64,000 bases of DNA from Streptomyces sp. NBC_00193 (GCF_026342735.1 NZ_JAPEMM010000001.1:6181878-6245877); one strand, 5' to 3'. Counted from the stretch's first letter, positions 8,716 through 18,383 are shown. The notes: generated from the letters alone by a model not told the origin. Numbers and translations: made by a program.

Positions 8716-10197
8716 GTGAGCAAAGGTCCAAACACCCGTCTGAACGACCTGTTCGGCCTGGCCGGCTGGTCCAAGGGCGAACTGGCGAGGATGGTCAACC
8801 GGCAGGCGGCCTCGATGGGTCACCACCAGCTGGCCACCGACACCTCGCGGGTGCGGCGCTGGATCGACATGGGGGAAACCCCGCGCGAACCGGTGCCCAC
8901 GGTACTGGCAGCACTGTTCACCGAGCGGCTCGGTCGTGTCGTGACCATCGAGGACCTCGGGTTCGTACGACAACGGCGCACCGCCAAACAGCAGCCGGAC
9001 GGGGAGCAGGAGAACCCCGACGGAATGCCCTGGGCGCCCGAACGCACAGCCGCGGTCCTCACCGAATTCACGGGAATGGACCTCATGCTCAACCGTCGCG
9101 GTCTGATGAGCGCGGGTGCCGCGCTCACCGCCGGCTCAGCCCTCAGCAACGCCATGCACGACTGGCTCCACACCGACCCCGCCCGCGCGAAGGACGTGCA
9201 GCGCCACGGTGACGCCTTCCAGGCCGACTCCGCGGGCTACGACCGCTACGAGGCCGCGCCCATCGGCTCCCAGGAGATCGAGGCCCTGGAGCGGTCGGTG
9301 GAGGTCTTCCGCGCCTGGGACGCCTCCAGAGGCGGCGGCCTGCAGCGCAAGGCCGTGGTCGGGCAGCTCAACGAGGTGGGCGGCATGCTCGCGTACCACC
9401 ACCCCGACCACCTCCAGCGCAGGCTGTGGGGGGTGGCGGCCAACCTGGCGGTCCTGGCGGGCTGGATGTCCCACGACGTGGGCCTGGAGCCCACCGCGCA
9501 GAAGTACTTCGTCATCGCCGCGCACGCGGCCCGCGAGGGCGGCGACCGGCCGCGCGCGGGGGAGGCGCTCTCCCGCGCGGCCCGTCAGATGGTCCACCTG
9601 GGCAAGCCGAACGAGGCCCTGGACCTGATGAAGCTGGCGCAGTCCGGCTCCGGCGAGCAGACCCTGCCCCGGACCCGCGCCATGCTCCACACCATCGAGG
9701 CCTGGGCGCAGGCCGCGCTCGGCAAGGGGCAGGCCATGCGCCGCACCCTGGGCGAGGCCGAGGACCTGTTCGTGTCCACCTCGGGAGACGTGCCGCCGCC
9801 GTCCTGGATGCAGCACTTCGACGAGGCCGATCTGCACGGCATGCAGGCGCTGGCCTTCCGTACCCTCGCCGACCACGACCCCTCGGCGGCGACCATCGCG
9901 CAGCAGCACGCGAAGGAGGCCCTGCGGCTGCGGGCCGACGGCCACCAGCGCTCGAAGATCTTCGACTACATCTCGATGGCCTCCGCCTGCTTCATCGCCG
10001 ACGACCCGGAACAGGCCGACCGCTACGCCCGCCTGGCGCTGGTCTCGATGAACGAGACCTCCTCGCACCGGACGTGGGACCGGCTGCGCGAGATGTACCG
10101 GCTGAGCGGCCACTACTCCGGATTCGCCGGCATCGAGGAGCTCCGCGAGGAGATCAAGCTGGCCCTCCCGAACAGCCCCGTGGCACGGCCGGTCTGA
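8716..10197 (+). CDS. NsdA-like regulator (cryptic HTH plus TPR-type repeats)
   Basis: 493 residues. The N-terminus (LAGWSKGELARMVNRQA, then TSRVRRWIDMGETPREPVP) matches the N-terminal DNA-binding-like segment of the Streptomyces NsdA family, which represses sporulation and antibiotic production. A hydrophobic stretch after NRRGLMSAGAAL (around residues 135-155) also occurs in that family. The rest is helical TPR-type repeat. GTG 8716 is chosen: gggggc is 6-12 bases upstream and the frame before it is not protein-like. Family assignment is from the N-terminal similarity I recall; whether it is the true NsdA orthologue or a paralogue cannot be decided here. Divergent partner: APH-fold kinase. 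Confidence 0.75.
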   Translation: MSKGPNTRLNDLFGLAGWSKGELARMVNRQAASMGHHQLATDTSRVRRWIDMGETPREPVPTVLAALFTERLGRVVTIEDLGFVRQRRTAKQQPDGEQENPDGMPWAPERTAAVLTEFTGMDLMLNRRGLMSAGAALTAGSALSNAMHDWLHTDPARAKDVQRHGDAFQADSAGYDRYEAAPIGSQEIEALERSVEVFRAWDASRGGGLQRKAVVGQLNEVGGMLAYHHPDHLQRRLWGVAANLAVLAGWMSHDVGLEPTAQKYFVIAAHAAREGGDRPRAGEALSRAARQMVHLGKPNEALDLMKLAQSGSGEQTLPRTRAMLHTIEAWAQAALGKGQAMRRTLGEAEDLFVSTSGDVPPPSWMQHFDEADLHGMQALAFRTLADHDPSAATIAQQHAKEALRLRADGHQRSKIFDYISMASACFIADDPEQADRYARLALVSMNETSSHRTWDRLREMYRLSGHYSGFAGIEELREEIKLALPNSPVARPV

Positions 10198-10262
10198 TCG
10201 GCGCGGCCGGTCGGAGACCGGTCGGTCGGAGACCGGTGGCCACCGGGGTCCGGGCACGAGAA

Positions 10263-10286
10263 AGGCCGCGCCTTCCGGCGCGGCCT
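10263..10286. terminator. Bidirectional hairpin terminator
   Basis: aggccgcgcc and ggcgcggcct pair with a four-base loop between the convergent stops at 10197 and 10307. A preceding A-run (10258-10262) gives a U-tract for the leftward transcript. Confidence 0.8.
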
Positions 10287-10306
10287 CGGGTCCCGTGAAC
10301 CTCTCG

Positions 10307-11734
10307 CTACGAGCCGATCCGGGCCACCAGCACGCAGGCGTCGTCCTCGCGCTCGCCCTCGCCGAACTCCCCGATCACCAGGCGCACGCAGTCCTGCGCG
10401 GACCGGGCGGCGGAGAAGTGCGGTGCCAGCGCCAGCAGCCGCTCGGTCCCGTCGGCCTTGCTGAACTCGATGCTGCGCGGGGTCAGTCCGTCGGTGTGCA
10501 GGACGAGGACGTCGCCCACCTCCAGCCGCTCCTCGGCCTGGCCGTACGTGGCTCCGGAGGTCGCTCCCAGCAGGACGCCCTCGGGGGGCAGCAGCGAACG
10601 GCCCTGGCCGCGCCGGAACAGCAGCGGGGCGGGGTGGCCGGCCTGCGCCCAGGACAGCACCCGGCGCGCGGGATCGTAGCGGCAGCACACGGCGGATCCG
10701 AGCGCGGGCTGGACGGAGGTCTCCAGGAGCTGGTTCAGCCAGCCCATCAGCGGGCCCGGTTCGATGCCCGCCATGGCCATCCCGCGCAGGGCGCCGAGCA
10801 TCATCGCCATGCCGGAGGTCGCGGTCACCCCGTGCCCGGTGAGGTCACCCACCGTCAGCATCGAGTGCCCGTCGGGGAGTTCGAGCGCGTCGTACCAGTC
10901 GCCGCCGATGAGCGCGCTGGTCGCGGAGGGCAGGTAGTGCGCAGCGACGTCCAGCGCCCTGGTGTTGTCGTGCGGGAACCGCAGGGAGCCGCGCCACGGG
11001 GGGAGCACGGCTTCCTGCAGCTCGACCGCCAGCCGGCGCTCGGTCTGCGCGATCTCCTGCCGGCGCTGCAGCGAGTCCCGGGACTCGCGCACCGCCCGCT
11101 GGCTCCGGCGCAGTTCACTCACGTCCCGCAGCACGGCCCACATGGAGGCCGTGCAGCCGTCGGAGTCGAGGACCGGCTCGCCCCTCATGTGCAGCGTCCG
11201 GACCCGGCCGTCGGCCCGGACGATGCGGAACTCGCCGTCTATCGGCTTGCCGTCCACCAGACAGGCCGTCACCATCGCCGTCAGCAGCGGCTGGTCCTCG
11301 GAGAACAGGGTGGATCCCAGTTCGTCGAGGGGCAGCGCGCCCGCCTCGGGGGAGCGGCCGAAGATCTGGAAGAGTTCGTCGGACCAGCTGACCTCGTCGG
11401 TCAGCAGGTTCCACTCGGCACTGCCGACCCTGGTCTGCTGGGCCTCGGCCCCGGTCTCCGGGGCGGCCTGCGGCAGCGCGGCGGACTCCGGCGCGGTGGG
11501 CGGGAGCCCTTCCTTGAGCTGGCCGAGGTGCGCGCGGAGGTCGTCGAGATGGTGGACGGCGAGATCGCACAGTGCGCGCTGCCAGCGGCCCTGCGCGTCG
11601 TCGTCGTCGACCACGGTGTCGCGGCGGACGGCGTCGACTTCTCCGCGGAGCTGTCGGGTCTGCGAGATCAGCGCGTCCACCGACCCTGGCTCGGGGGGTT
11701 GCGCGGGGCGGTCCGCGTACAGGTGGGACGGCAT
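10307..11734 (-). CDS. PAS-domain PP2C/SpoIIE-type serine phosphatase
   Basis: 475 residues. A PAS domain covers about 110-230 (WNLLTDEVSWSDELFQIFG opens it; EFRIVRADGRVRTLH is the beta sheet), then a short coiled-coil linker (about 230-265), then a SpoIIE-type PP2C phosphatase (about 270-475) with metal-binding Asp motifs GGDWYDA, VGDLTGHG and HTDGLTP and the terminal EREDDACVLVAR. Such enzymes dephosphorylate anti-sigma-factor antagonists in partner-switching pathways. No anti-sigma kinase or STAS gene is nearby, so the partner is elsewhere. ATG 11734 has cggag 6 bases upstream; the 92-codon extension lacks domain content. Confidence 0.88.
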   Translation of the reverse strand: MPSHLYADRPAQPPEPGSVDALISQTRQLRGEVDAVRRDTVVDDDDAQGRWQRALCDLAVHHLDDLRAHLGQLKEGLPPTAPESAALPQAAPETGAEAQQTRVGSAEWNLLTDEVSWSDELFQIFGRSPEAGALPLDELGSTLFSEDQPLLTAMVTACLVDGKPIDGEFRIVRADGRVRTLHMRGEPVLDSDGCTASMWAVLRDVSELRRSQRAVRESRDSLQRRQEIAQTERRLAVELQEAVLPPWRGSLRFPHDNTRALDVAAHYLPSATSALIGGDWYDALELPDGHSMLTVGDLTGHGVTATSGMAMMLGALRGMAMAGIEPGPLMGWLNQLLETSVQPALGSAVCCRYDPARRVLSWAQAGHPAPLLFRRGQGRSLLPPEGVLLGATSGATYGQAEERLEVGDVLVLHTDGLTPRSIEFSKADGTERLLALAPHFSAARSAQDCVRLVIGEFGEGEREDDACVLVARIGS

Positions 11735-12413
11735 CTGAACTCCGATACAGGCGCGGCACGGCCAAGTCTGAGGAGGGACCGGTTCTGAAGGAAGGGCCGG
11801 TAACGACTGTTGCACAGCCTGCGACGGCCTGTAAGGCGTTTGGCAACATCCGTGGCGGACTTGCACAAGGCATATGCCTGGGGCCTTCCGGCCCTCCTGG
11901 AGCGTGCGAACGAATCCGGTCAGCCCGTGCCGGCGGGCCGCCGGCGGGACCCCGCAGGCCCTTGCCGTACCCGGGCCGCCGCTCCGCGATCGGTACCGGG
12001 CGGATCGCACCGGACGCGTGGCCCGCCCGGGGCCGCCCGGGCGGGTCAGGCGTGCACGGTGTGCCGCAGCCGCGCTCCTTCCCCCGTCCGCCCGCGGCCG
12101 GAAACCGGCCGTGCGGACGGGGGCGATCGATCGTACGGCCGAGGTGTACGAGGTCCGCCCGCTGTCGAACGGGCGAAAGACACCGCGGAACCCGGATCAA
12201 CACGACCGGCCCGCCACCCCCCGAACGAAGGACCCCGCCGCGGCCGGCCGCCCATGCGGCGCGATCACCACCCCCGGTGACGGTATGTCCGGTATTTCGC
12301 CCGCGCTGTGATCCGGACTTCCCCCGGCACCCCCGAATGGCTACTCTACGTGCCGGTAATGAGCCGGGGAGGCTCGCTGAGGCGGGCCGCGCGCAGGGTG
12401 GGGACACAACGAC
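11735..12413. other. 679-bp intergenic region without supported gene
   Basis: Lies between the divergently transcribed phosphatase and molybdenum hydroxylase genes and must contain both promoters. The open frames here are Arg/Pro-rich shadows without ribosome binding sites. I found no tRNA, long repeat or convincing operator. Confidence 0.5.
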
Positions 12414-14648
12414 ATGACCGGGCAGAGCCATCCGCCGACCGACGGGCAGAGCCGGCGGTCCTTCCTCACCTATCTGGTCGCCGCGCCGACCCTCGCCCTG
12501 GTCACGCGCGCCGGAGCCGACCTCATCGCACCGCAGACCGCGCACGCCGTGATCCCGACGCTGCCCGCCATCGCCGATCTGGTGGACCTCGGCGACCTGT
12601 TCATCCTGGCCGGCGCCCCCACCTCGGCCCTGCTCGCGCTCGTCGTGGAGGCCGACGGAACCATCCGCTTCCGGCTGCCCCGCGAGGAGGTCGGCCAGGG
12701 GCTCACCACCGCCGTGGCGATGCTCGTCGCCGAGGAACTGGACGCCCCGCTGGCCGCCGTACGGGTCGAACTGGACGACGCACGCCCCGAGCTGCTCTTC
12801 AACCAGCTCACCGGATCCTCCAACTCCATCCGCTCCCTCTACGGTCCGGTCCGCCAGTGCGCCGCCACCGCCCGGGCCCGGCTGGTCGCGGCCGCCGCCG
12901 TGCGCTGGAGCCTCCCGGCATCGACCCTGACCACGGCGAACGGCGCCGTCCGCGCCCCCGACGGCCGCACCGCCCCCTACGGCTCCCTCGCCGCGGCCGC
13001 CGCCGACCCCGCCCTGATCGTCCTCGGCGCCACCCCCAAGCCGACGGCCAAGCACGCCCTGGTCGGCAAGCCCACCAGCCGGATCGACGCCCGCGCCATG
13101 GTCACCGGGGCCCAGCGCTACACCCTCGACCTGGACGTGCCCGGGGCCAAGCCCTGTGTGGTCCGCCGCCCGCCCACGCTCGGCGGCAGCGTCCGCTCCG
13201 TCGCCAACCTCGCCGCCGTCCGGGCCATGCCCGGCGTCCTGCACGTGGTCACCGTCGCCACCGGGGTCGCCGTCGTCGCCGAGACCTTCGGCCAGGCCCT
13301 CGACGCCAAGGCCGCGCTCCAGGTCACCTGGGGCCCGGGCCCGGCCGACCAGCTGTCGGACGCATCTGTCCGTACGAAGCTGCGCGCCGCCACCCCGCCG
13401 CTGCTCGTGCCGCCGCTGCTCACCCCGCACGTGGACGCCGAGTTCGACTTCGCCTTCGTCAGCCACGCCCCGATGGAGACCAACTCGGCCGTCGCCGACG
13501 TGCGCGAGGACCGGGCCGAGATCTGGTCCGGGCTCAAGTCGCCGATCGTGGCCCGCGAAACGATCGCCGCCGACCTCGGCCTGCCCCTCGACAAGGTCAC
13601 CGTCCACGTGGTGCAGGCGGGCGGCTCCTTCGGCCGCCGGCTGTTCTTCGACGCGGCCCTGGAAGCGGCCCGGATCTCCAAGGCCTGCCGCCGCCCGGTG
13701 CGGCTGATGTGGACCCGGGTGGACGACACCCGGCACGGCCGGATGCGCCCCGCCACCCACCACAAGATCCGGGCGACGCACCTGCTGGGCGAGGTGCTCA
13801 GCTTCGAACACCGGGTCGCCGCCGCCGAGACCGACTTCCGGCACGGACTCGGCGAGATCATCACCGCCACCGCCGCCAGCCTCCCGCTCGGCATCGGCAA
13901 CGCCACCCTCGCCCAGACCCTGTTCCTCACCACGATCAAGTCCCCGTACCACTTCGGGCTCACCACCCAGGCGCTCACCGAGGTCCCGACCGGGGTCCCC
14001 ACCGGGTCCTGGCGGTCGGTCTATTCGGCGAACACCCGGGGGGCCGAGGAGATCGTGGTGGACGAGCTGGCCGCCGCGACGGGCCGGGACCCGTACCAGT
14101 TCCGCCGGACCTTCCTGAAGACGGCCGCCCAGCGCGCCGTGCTCGACAAAGCGGCCACCGAGGGCGGCTGGGGCCGGGCCATGCCGGCCGGCTGCGCCCA
14201 GGGCATCGCCTTCCACGAGGAGTACAAGTCCCGGACGGCCTGCCTGGTCGAGATCGACACCAGGGATCCGGAGCACGTCCGCGTCACGAAGGCGGTCATC
14301 GCCGTCGACGTGGGCCTGCCCGTCAATCCGCGCGGTCTGGAGGCCCAGATGATCGGCGGCCTGACCGACGCGATCTCCACCACGCTGAAGGCCGGCCTGC
14401 ACCTGGACAAGGGGCTCCCGCTGGAAGGCAGTTACAGCCAGTTCCACTGGGCGCAGCAGCGCGACACCCCGAAGGACGTACGCGTCTTCGTGCTCCCGGC
14501 GACCGGAACCGAGCCCGGCGGGGCCGGCGAACTGGGCCTGCCCGCCGCCGTGGGCGCGATCGCCAACGCCTACGCCCGGGCCACCGGCACCAAGCCGCGC
14601 AGCTTCCCCCTCGACTTCGACGTCGACTTCACCCCCTACCCGCGCTAG
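12414..14648 (+). CDS. Tat-exported molybdopterin-binding hydroxylase large subunit (IorB-like)
   Basis: 744 residues. A Tat signal (SRRSFLTYLVAAPTLALV) leads into a xanthine-oxidase-family molybdopterin domain of the stand-alone type seen in isoquinoline 1-oxidoreductase beta subunits and related aldehyde oxidoreductases. Features seen: REEVGQGLTTAVAML (Q-loop like), QAGGSFGRR, VPTGSWRSVYSAN, and the C-terminal GTEPGGAGELGLPAAVGAIANA segment containing the catalytic Glu region (GxGE). It should hydroxylate an N-heterocycle or oxidise an aldehyde outside the membrane. The [2Fe-2S] subunit follows after 20 bases. No FAD subunit gene is present, as expected for the IorAB type. Substrate unknown. 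Confidence 0.85.
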   Translation: MTGQSHPPTDGQSRRSFLTYLVAAPTLALVTRAGADLIAPQTAHAVIPTLPAIADLVDLGDLFILAGAPTSALLALVVEADGTIRFRLPREEVGQGLTTAVAMLVAEELDAPLAAVRVELDDARPELLFNQLTGSSNSIRSLYGPVRQCAATARARLVAAAAVRWSLPASTLTTANGAVRAPDGRTAPYGSLAAAAADPALIVLGATPKPTAKHALVGKPTSRIDARAMVTGAQRYTLDLDVPGAKPCVVRRPPTLGGSVRSVANLAAVRAMPGVLHVVTVATGVAVVAETFGQALDAKAALQVTWGPGPADQLSDASVRTKLRAATPPLLVPPLLTPHVDAEFDFAFVSHAPMETNSAVADVREDRAEIWSGLKSPIVARETIAADLGLPLDKVTVHVVQAGGSFGRRLFFDAALEAARISKACRRPVRLMWTRVDDTRHGRMRPATHHKIRATHLLGEVLSFEHRVAAAETDFRHGLGEIITATAASLPLGIGNATLAQTLFLTTIKSPYHFGLTTQALTEVPTGVPTGSWRSVYSANTRGAEEIVVDELAAATGRDPYQFRRTFLKTAAQRAVLDKAATEGGWGRAMPAGCAQGIAFHEEYKSRTACLVEIDTRDPEHVRVTKAVIAVDVGLPVNPRGLEAQMIGGLTDAISTTLKAGLHLDKGLPLEGSYSQFHWAQQRDTPKDVRVFVLPATGTEPGGAGELGLPAAVGAIANAYARATGTKPRSFPLDFDVDFTPYPR

Positions 14649-14668
14649 TCGCCCCCAGGAGCCGAGCC

Positions 14669-15124
14669 GTGCCCTCGCACACCTTCACCGTCAACGGGCA
14701 GAGCGTCACCGTGGACGCGCCCGACGATCTGCCCCTGCTGTGGGTGCTCCGCGACATGCTGAACGTGCGCGGCCCCAAATACGGCTGCGGAGTGGACGTC
14801 TGCAAGGCCTGCACCAGCCACCTCGACGGGGTGGACGTCCGCCCCTGCGTGGTGCCGGTCTCCGCGTGCGCGGGGAAGGCGGTGACCACGATCGAGGGAC
14901 TGGCCGACGGCGAGGACCTGCACCCGGTGCAGGAGGCCTGGCTCGAACAGGACGTCGCGCAGTGCGGCTTCTGCCAGCCCGGCCAGATCATGGCGGCCGT
15001 CGCCCTGCTGAAGCGGACGAGCACGCCCACGGACGAGGACATCGACGCGATCGCCAACATCTGCCGCTGCGGCACGTACTTCCGCATCCGGGAGGCCATC
15101 CGGAGCGCGGCGGCGAAGATGTAG
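14669..15124 (+). CDS. [2Fe-2S] subunit of molybdenum hydroxylase (IorA-like)
   Basis: 151 residues. The N-terminal plant-type [2Fe-2S] domain has YGCGVDVCKACTSH and a later RPC (four Cys), and the C-terminal helical [2Fe-2S] domain has CGFCQPGQIM and ICRCGTYFRIREAI. This is the electron-transfer subunit passing electrons from the Mo centre of the upstream gene product. GTG 14669 has aggag 8 bases upstream. There is no Tat signal, so export would need hitch-hiking with the large subunit, the usual pattern. The 20-base spacing indicates one operon. Confidence 0.9.
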   Translation: MPSHTFTVNGQSVTVDAPDDLPLLWVLRDMLNVRGPKYGCGVDVCKACTSHLDGVDVRPCVVPVSACAGKAVTTIEGLADGEDLHPVQEAWLEQDVAQCGFCQPGQIMAAVALLKRTSTPTDEDIDAIANICRCGTYFRIREAIRSAAAKM

Positions 15125-15191
15125 GCGGTTCACCCCGTGACACAGGGCCTATATGGGATGAATCGCCACAGTTTTGGCTGATCATGCCTGA

Positions 15192-17174
15192 ATGAGGCGT
15201 ATCAATGCGAAACGTGTGCTGGTCGGCGAACCGCTCGACACCGCGCGTCTGGGCGAGACCCTGCTGCCCAAACGGCTCGCGCTCCCGATCTTCTGCAGCG
15301 ACCCGCTCTCCTCCGTGGCCTACGCCACCGAGGAGATCCTGCTGATCCTCGCCCTCGGCGGGGTCGCGCTGCTCCACCTCGCCTGGTACGCGGCCGCCGC
15401 CATCGTCTTCCTGCTCGTGGTCGTCGTCGCCTCCTACCGGCAGACCTGCTACGCCTACCCGGGCGGCGGCGGCGCGTACATCGTCAGCTCCAAGAACCTC
15501 GGCCAGACCGCCGCCCTCACCGCGGCGAGCGCCCTGCTCGTCGACTACGTCATGACGGTCGCCGTCTCCGTGGTCTCCGGGGTCTCCGCCATCACCTCGG
15601 CGATCCCCTCCCTCTCCGACCACGAAGTCCCCCTGTCGGTGGGTTTCGTGGTGCTGCTGACCCTCATGAACCTGCGCGGGGTACGGGAATCGGGCCGGGT
15701 CTTCGCCGTCCCCACCTACGGCTTCGTCCTCGTCATCTACCTGATGTTCGCGGTGGCCGCCTACCGGCTCGCCACCGGCGACACGATCCGCGCCGAATCC
15801 GCGGAGCTGCCGATCACCGCCGAGGGCAACTACGCCGGCCTCGCGGTGGTGCTCCTCGCGCTGCGGGCCTTCGCCTCCGGCTGTACGGCGCTCACGGGCG
15901 TCGAGGCCATCAGCAACGGCGTCCCCGCCTTCCAGAAGCCGAAGAGCAAGAACGCGGCGACCACCCTGGCCGCGATGGGCGCGCTCGCCGTCACCATGTT
16001 CGCCGGGATCACCTACCTCGCCATGAACTACCAGGTGCACGTGGCGGCGGAGCCGACCGAGCTGGGCCTGGCCCCCGGAACCCCGATGTCCACCGCGCTC
16101 GCACAGATCGGCAGAGCCACCTTCGGCGACTGGCACGTCCTCTTCTACCTGCTCCAGGCCGTCACGGCCGGCGTCCTGATCCTCGCCGCGAACACCGCCT
16201 TCAACGGCTTCCCGATGCTCGCCTCGATCCTGGCCAAGGACCGGTACGTACCGCGCCAGCTCTTCAACCGCGGCGACCGGCTCGTCTACTCCAACGGCGT
16301 CGTCCTGCTGGCGCTCGCCGCCATCGGCCTGATCGTCGCCTTCGACGCCCAGCTGACCCGCCTCATCCAGCTCTACATCATCGGAGTCTTCGTCTCCTTC
16401 ACCCTCTCCCAGGCGGGCATGGTCAAGCACTGGAAGACGGAGCTCGCCTCCCCCGAGACGCGCAAGGAGGAACGGATCCACATCCACCGCCGGCTCGCCA
16501 TCAACGCGGTCGGCGCCGTCATGACCTCCGTGGTCCTCGTCATCGTCCTCATCACCAAGTTCACCCACGGTGCCTGGCTCGTCGTCATCGCCATGCCCGT
16601 GCTCTTCCTCGGGATGAAGGGCGTGCGCCGCCACTACGACACCGTGGCCCGGGAAGTCGCCGTCGCCCCCGGGGTCAAACCCCGCAAGCCCGCCCGCCAC
16701 CACGTCGTCGTCCTCGTCGCCGCCGTCCACGCGCCGACCCTCAAGGCCCTCGGCTTCGCGATGGGACTGCGCCCCGACACCCTGACGGCCGTCTCGGTGG
16801 CCGCCGACGAGGAGGACGCCAACCGGCTGCGCGCGGCCTGGGCGGACCACGACCCGGGCATCCCGCTCAAGGTGCTGCACTCCCCGTACCGCGAGGTGGT
16901 CGGGCCCGTGCTGGCCTACGTGCAGGAACAGGCGGCCGCCGAGGGCACGGACATGCTCTCCGTGGTCATCCCCGAGTACGTGGTCGGGCACTGGTGGGAA
17001 CAGCCCCTGCACAACCAGAACGCGCTGCGCCTCAAGGCGCGCCTGCTGTTCACGCCCGGGGTCGCGGTGATCGACGTGCCGTTCCTGCTGGAGTCCGCGA
17101 AGCCTGCGGGGGAGGGAGCCGGGGGGACGGGGGACCCGCAGGAACAGGCGGGGACCCGGCCGGGCGCTGGGTGA
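15192..17174 (+). CDS. APC-superfamily permease, KimA/YdaO-like (putative potassium transporter)
   Basis: 660 residues with about 12 membrane segments across roughly residues 35-480 and a soluble C-terminal domain (about 490-640). The start (GEPLDTARLGETLLPKRLALP, then CSDPLSSVAYATEEILLILA) closely follows the opening of KimA/YdaO proteins (GKPL...SSDALSSVAYGPE). KimA members are proton-coupled potassium importers, some controlled by cyclic di-AMP. No ydaO-type riboswitch is visible in the 67 bases upstream. The ribosome binding site for ATG 15192 is weak. The 3' end overlaps the convergent PucR gene by 125 bases. Confidence 0.85.
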   Translation: MRRINAKRVLVGEPLDTARLGETLLPKRLALPIFCSDPLSSVAYATEEILLILALGGVALLHLAWYAAAAIVFLLVVVVASYRQTCYAYPGGGGAYIVSSKNLGQTAALTAASALLVDYVMTVAVSVVSGVSAITSAIPSLSDHEVPLSVGFVVLLTLMNLRGVRESGRVFAVPTYGFVLVIYLMFAVAAYRLATGDTIRAESAELPITAEGNYAGLAVVLLALRAFASGCTALTGVEAISNGVPAFQKPKSKNAATTLAAMGALAVTMFAGITYLAMNYQVHVAAEPTELGLAPGTPMSTALAQIGRATFGDWHVLFYLLQAVTAGVLILAANTAFNGFPMLASILAKDRYVPRQLFNRGDRLVYSNGVVLLALAAIGLIVAFDAQLTRLIQLYIIGVFVSFTLSQAGMVKHWKTELASPETRKEERIHIHRRLAINAVGAVMTSVVLVIVLITKFTHGAWLVVIAMPVLFLGMKGVRRHYDTVAREVAVAPGVKPRKPARHHVVVLVAAVHAPTLKALGFAMGLRPDTLTAVSVAADEEDANRLRAAWADHDPGIPLKVLHSPYREVVGPVLAYVQEQAAAEGTDMLSVVIPEYVVGHWWEQPLHNQNALRLKARLLFTPGVAVIDVPFLLESAKPAGEGAGGTGDPQEQAGTRPGAG

Positions 17175-18309
17175 CCGCCGCGTGCGCCAGCGCCAGCTCC
17201 ACGACGTGGGCGGGATCGGCCAGCGAGCGCCCGGTCAGCTGCTCCAGGCGGCGCAGCCGGTTGGAGACGGTGTTGCGGTGGCAGTACAGCCGCTGGGCGG
17301 CGTACGTGGTCGAGCCCCGGCAGGACAGCCAGGTGCCCAGGGTGGTCAGCAGCACCCTGCGGTCCTCCGCGGCCAGGGCCAGGACCGGGCCCAGCACCAC
17401 CTGGCGCAGCCGGCCGGCGAGTTCGGGCTCGGCCGCGACCAGGGCCGCCGGGAGCCGCTCGTCCAGCAGGGCGGTGTGCGGACCGTCGGCCCCCGGCGCC
17501 GCACGCAGCGCGAGGACGGCCAGCCGGCGGGCCCCGGCCAGCTCGCCGGGCGTCTCCACCACCGGGCTCACCCCGGCCCGTAAGCCCAGGGGCGCCAGCA
17601 GATCGGTCACGGAGGCGAGCGGCAGCCCGCCCAGCTCCACCAGGCCGGTCTCGCCGTCGGCGCGGATCCGCCACAGCACGCGCGGGGCGCCGGCCGGGGC
17701 CGCCCACGCACCCTCCCCGGGATCGAGGACGACCACGGCGAACCGGCCGTGCTCCGGAAGCCCGAGCCGCCGCGCCGACTCGGCGGACCGGCCCGCCGGA
17801 CCGCCGCCGTCGAACAGGGCGTCGAGCAGGGCGCCCCGCAGCTCCCGCTCGCGGTCGCCGCGCACGGCCTCGGTCCGGCGGTAGGACTCCGCCGCCGCGT
17901 CCGCCATCCGGTCGACCACGTCCCACAGCGCGGGCGCCCCGGGCAGCAGCCGGGGCAGCGCCGCCCGGTCGTGTGCGGAGACGGCCTCGGTCAGGACCTG
18001 CCACAGCAGCCTGCCGCCGAGCCGGTAGACGCGCAGCAGGGAGTCGAGCGGCAGCCCCTGCCGGGCGCGGAGCTCGCCGTCGGCGCGGGCCTCGCCGAGC
18101 TCGGGCGGCAGGCCGCGGGCCGCACGGAGCAGGCCGTCGACGGTCTGGCGGAGCAGGTGGTGGACCCGCTCGCGCAGGGCGGCCCGGCCGAGCAGGGCGA
18201 CGTAGACGGCGCAGGCCGGGTCATCGGCCGACCGGTCGGCGAGCCGCTCGGCGGCCACGGCGATCCGGCGGTCCAGGTCCTCGCGTATCTCCCCGATGAT
18301 CCGCTCCAT
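17050..18309 (-). CDS. PucR/CdaR-family transcriptional regulator; TTA codon
   Basis: 419 residues. A helical N-terminal sensor region (about 1-150) and a GGDEF-like degenerate central domain precede a C-terminal PucR HTH (YAAQRLYCHRNTVSNRLRRLE, shown here as its core) and the helix VVELALAHA. Family members sense purine or amino-acid metabolites and control adjacent genes. The Pro/Arg-rich last 45 residues are encoded in the part overlapping the permease gene. Codon 243 is TTA (top strand 17581-17583), so expression is expected to depend on bldA. The likely target is the permease or its own promoter; inference only. Confidence 0.85.
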   Translation of the reverse strand: MERIIGEIREDLDRRIAVAAERLADRSADDPACAVYVALLGRAALRERVHHLLRQTVDGLLRAARGLPPELGEARADGELRARQGLPLDSLLRVYRLGGRLLWQVLTEAVSAHDRAALPRLLPGAPALWDVVDRMADAAAESYRRTEAVRGDRERELRGALLDALFDGGGPAGRSAESARRLGLPEHGRFAVVVLDPGEGAWAAPAGAPRVLWRIRADGETGLVELGGLPLASVTDLLAPLGLRAGVSPVVETPGELAGARRLAVLALRAAPGADGPHTALLDERLPAALVAAEPELAGRLRQVVLGPVLALAAEDRRVLLTTLGTWLSCRGSTTYAAQRLYCHRNTVSNRLRRLEQLTGRSLADPAHVVELALAHAAVTQRPAGSPPVPAGPPSPRLPPPQASRTPAGTARRSPRPRA

Positions 18310-18383
18310 AACGGGCAGGGTGGCACGTCGGAGGGGGCGCTGGGGAGGGCCTCGACGAGGCGGCGTCCGCTAGCGTGTCCGAA

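Noticed and set aside
11115..14447. An 1110-codon minus-strand frame across the molybdenum hydroxylase gene
   Set aside because: Shadow frame; no start or domain; the plus strand has clear Mo and Tat motifs.
15125..15191. ydaO-type (cyclic di-AMP) riboswitch before the KimA-like permease
   Set aside because: Only 67 bases are available, with no long conserved fold; the motif set of that riboswitch is absent.
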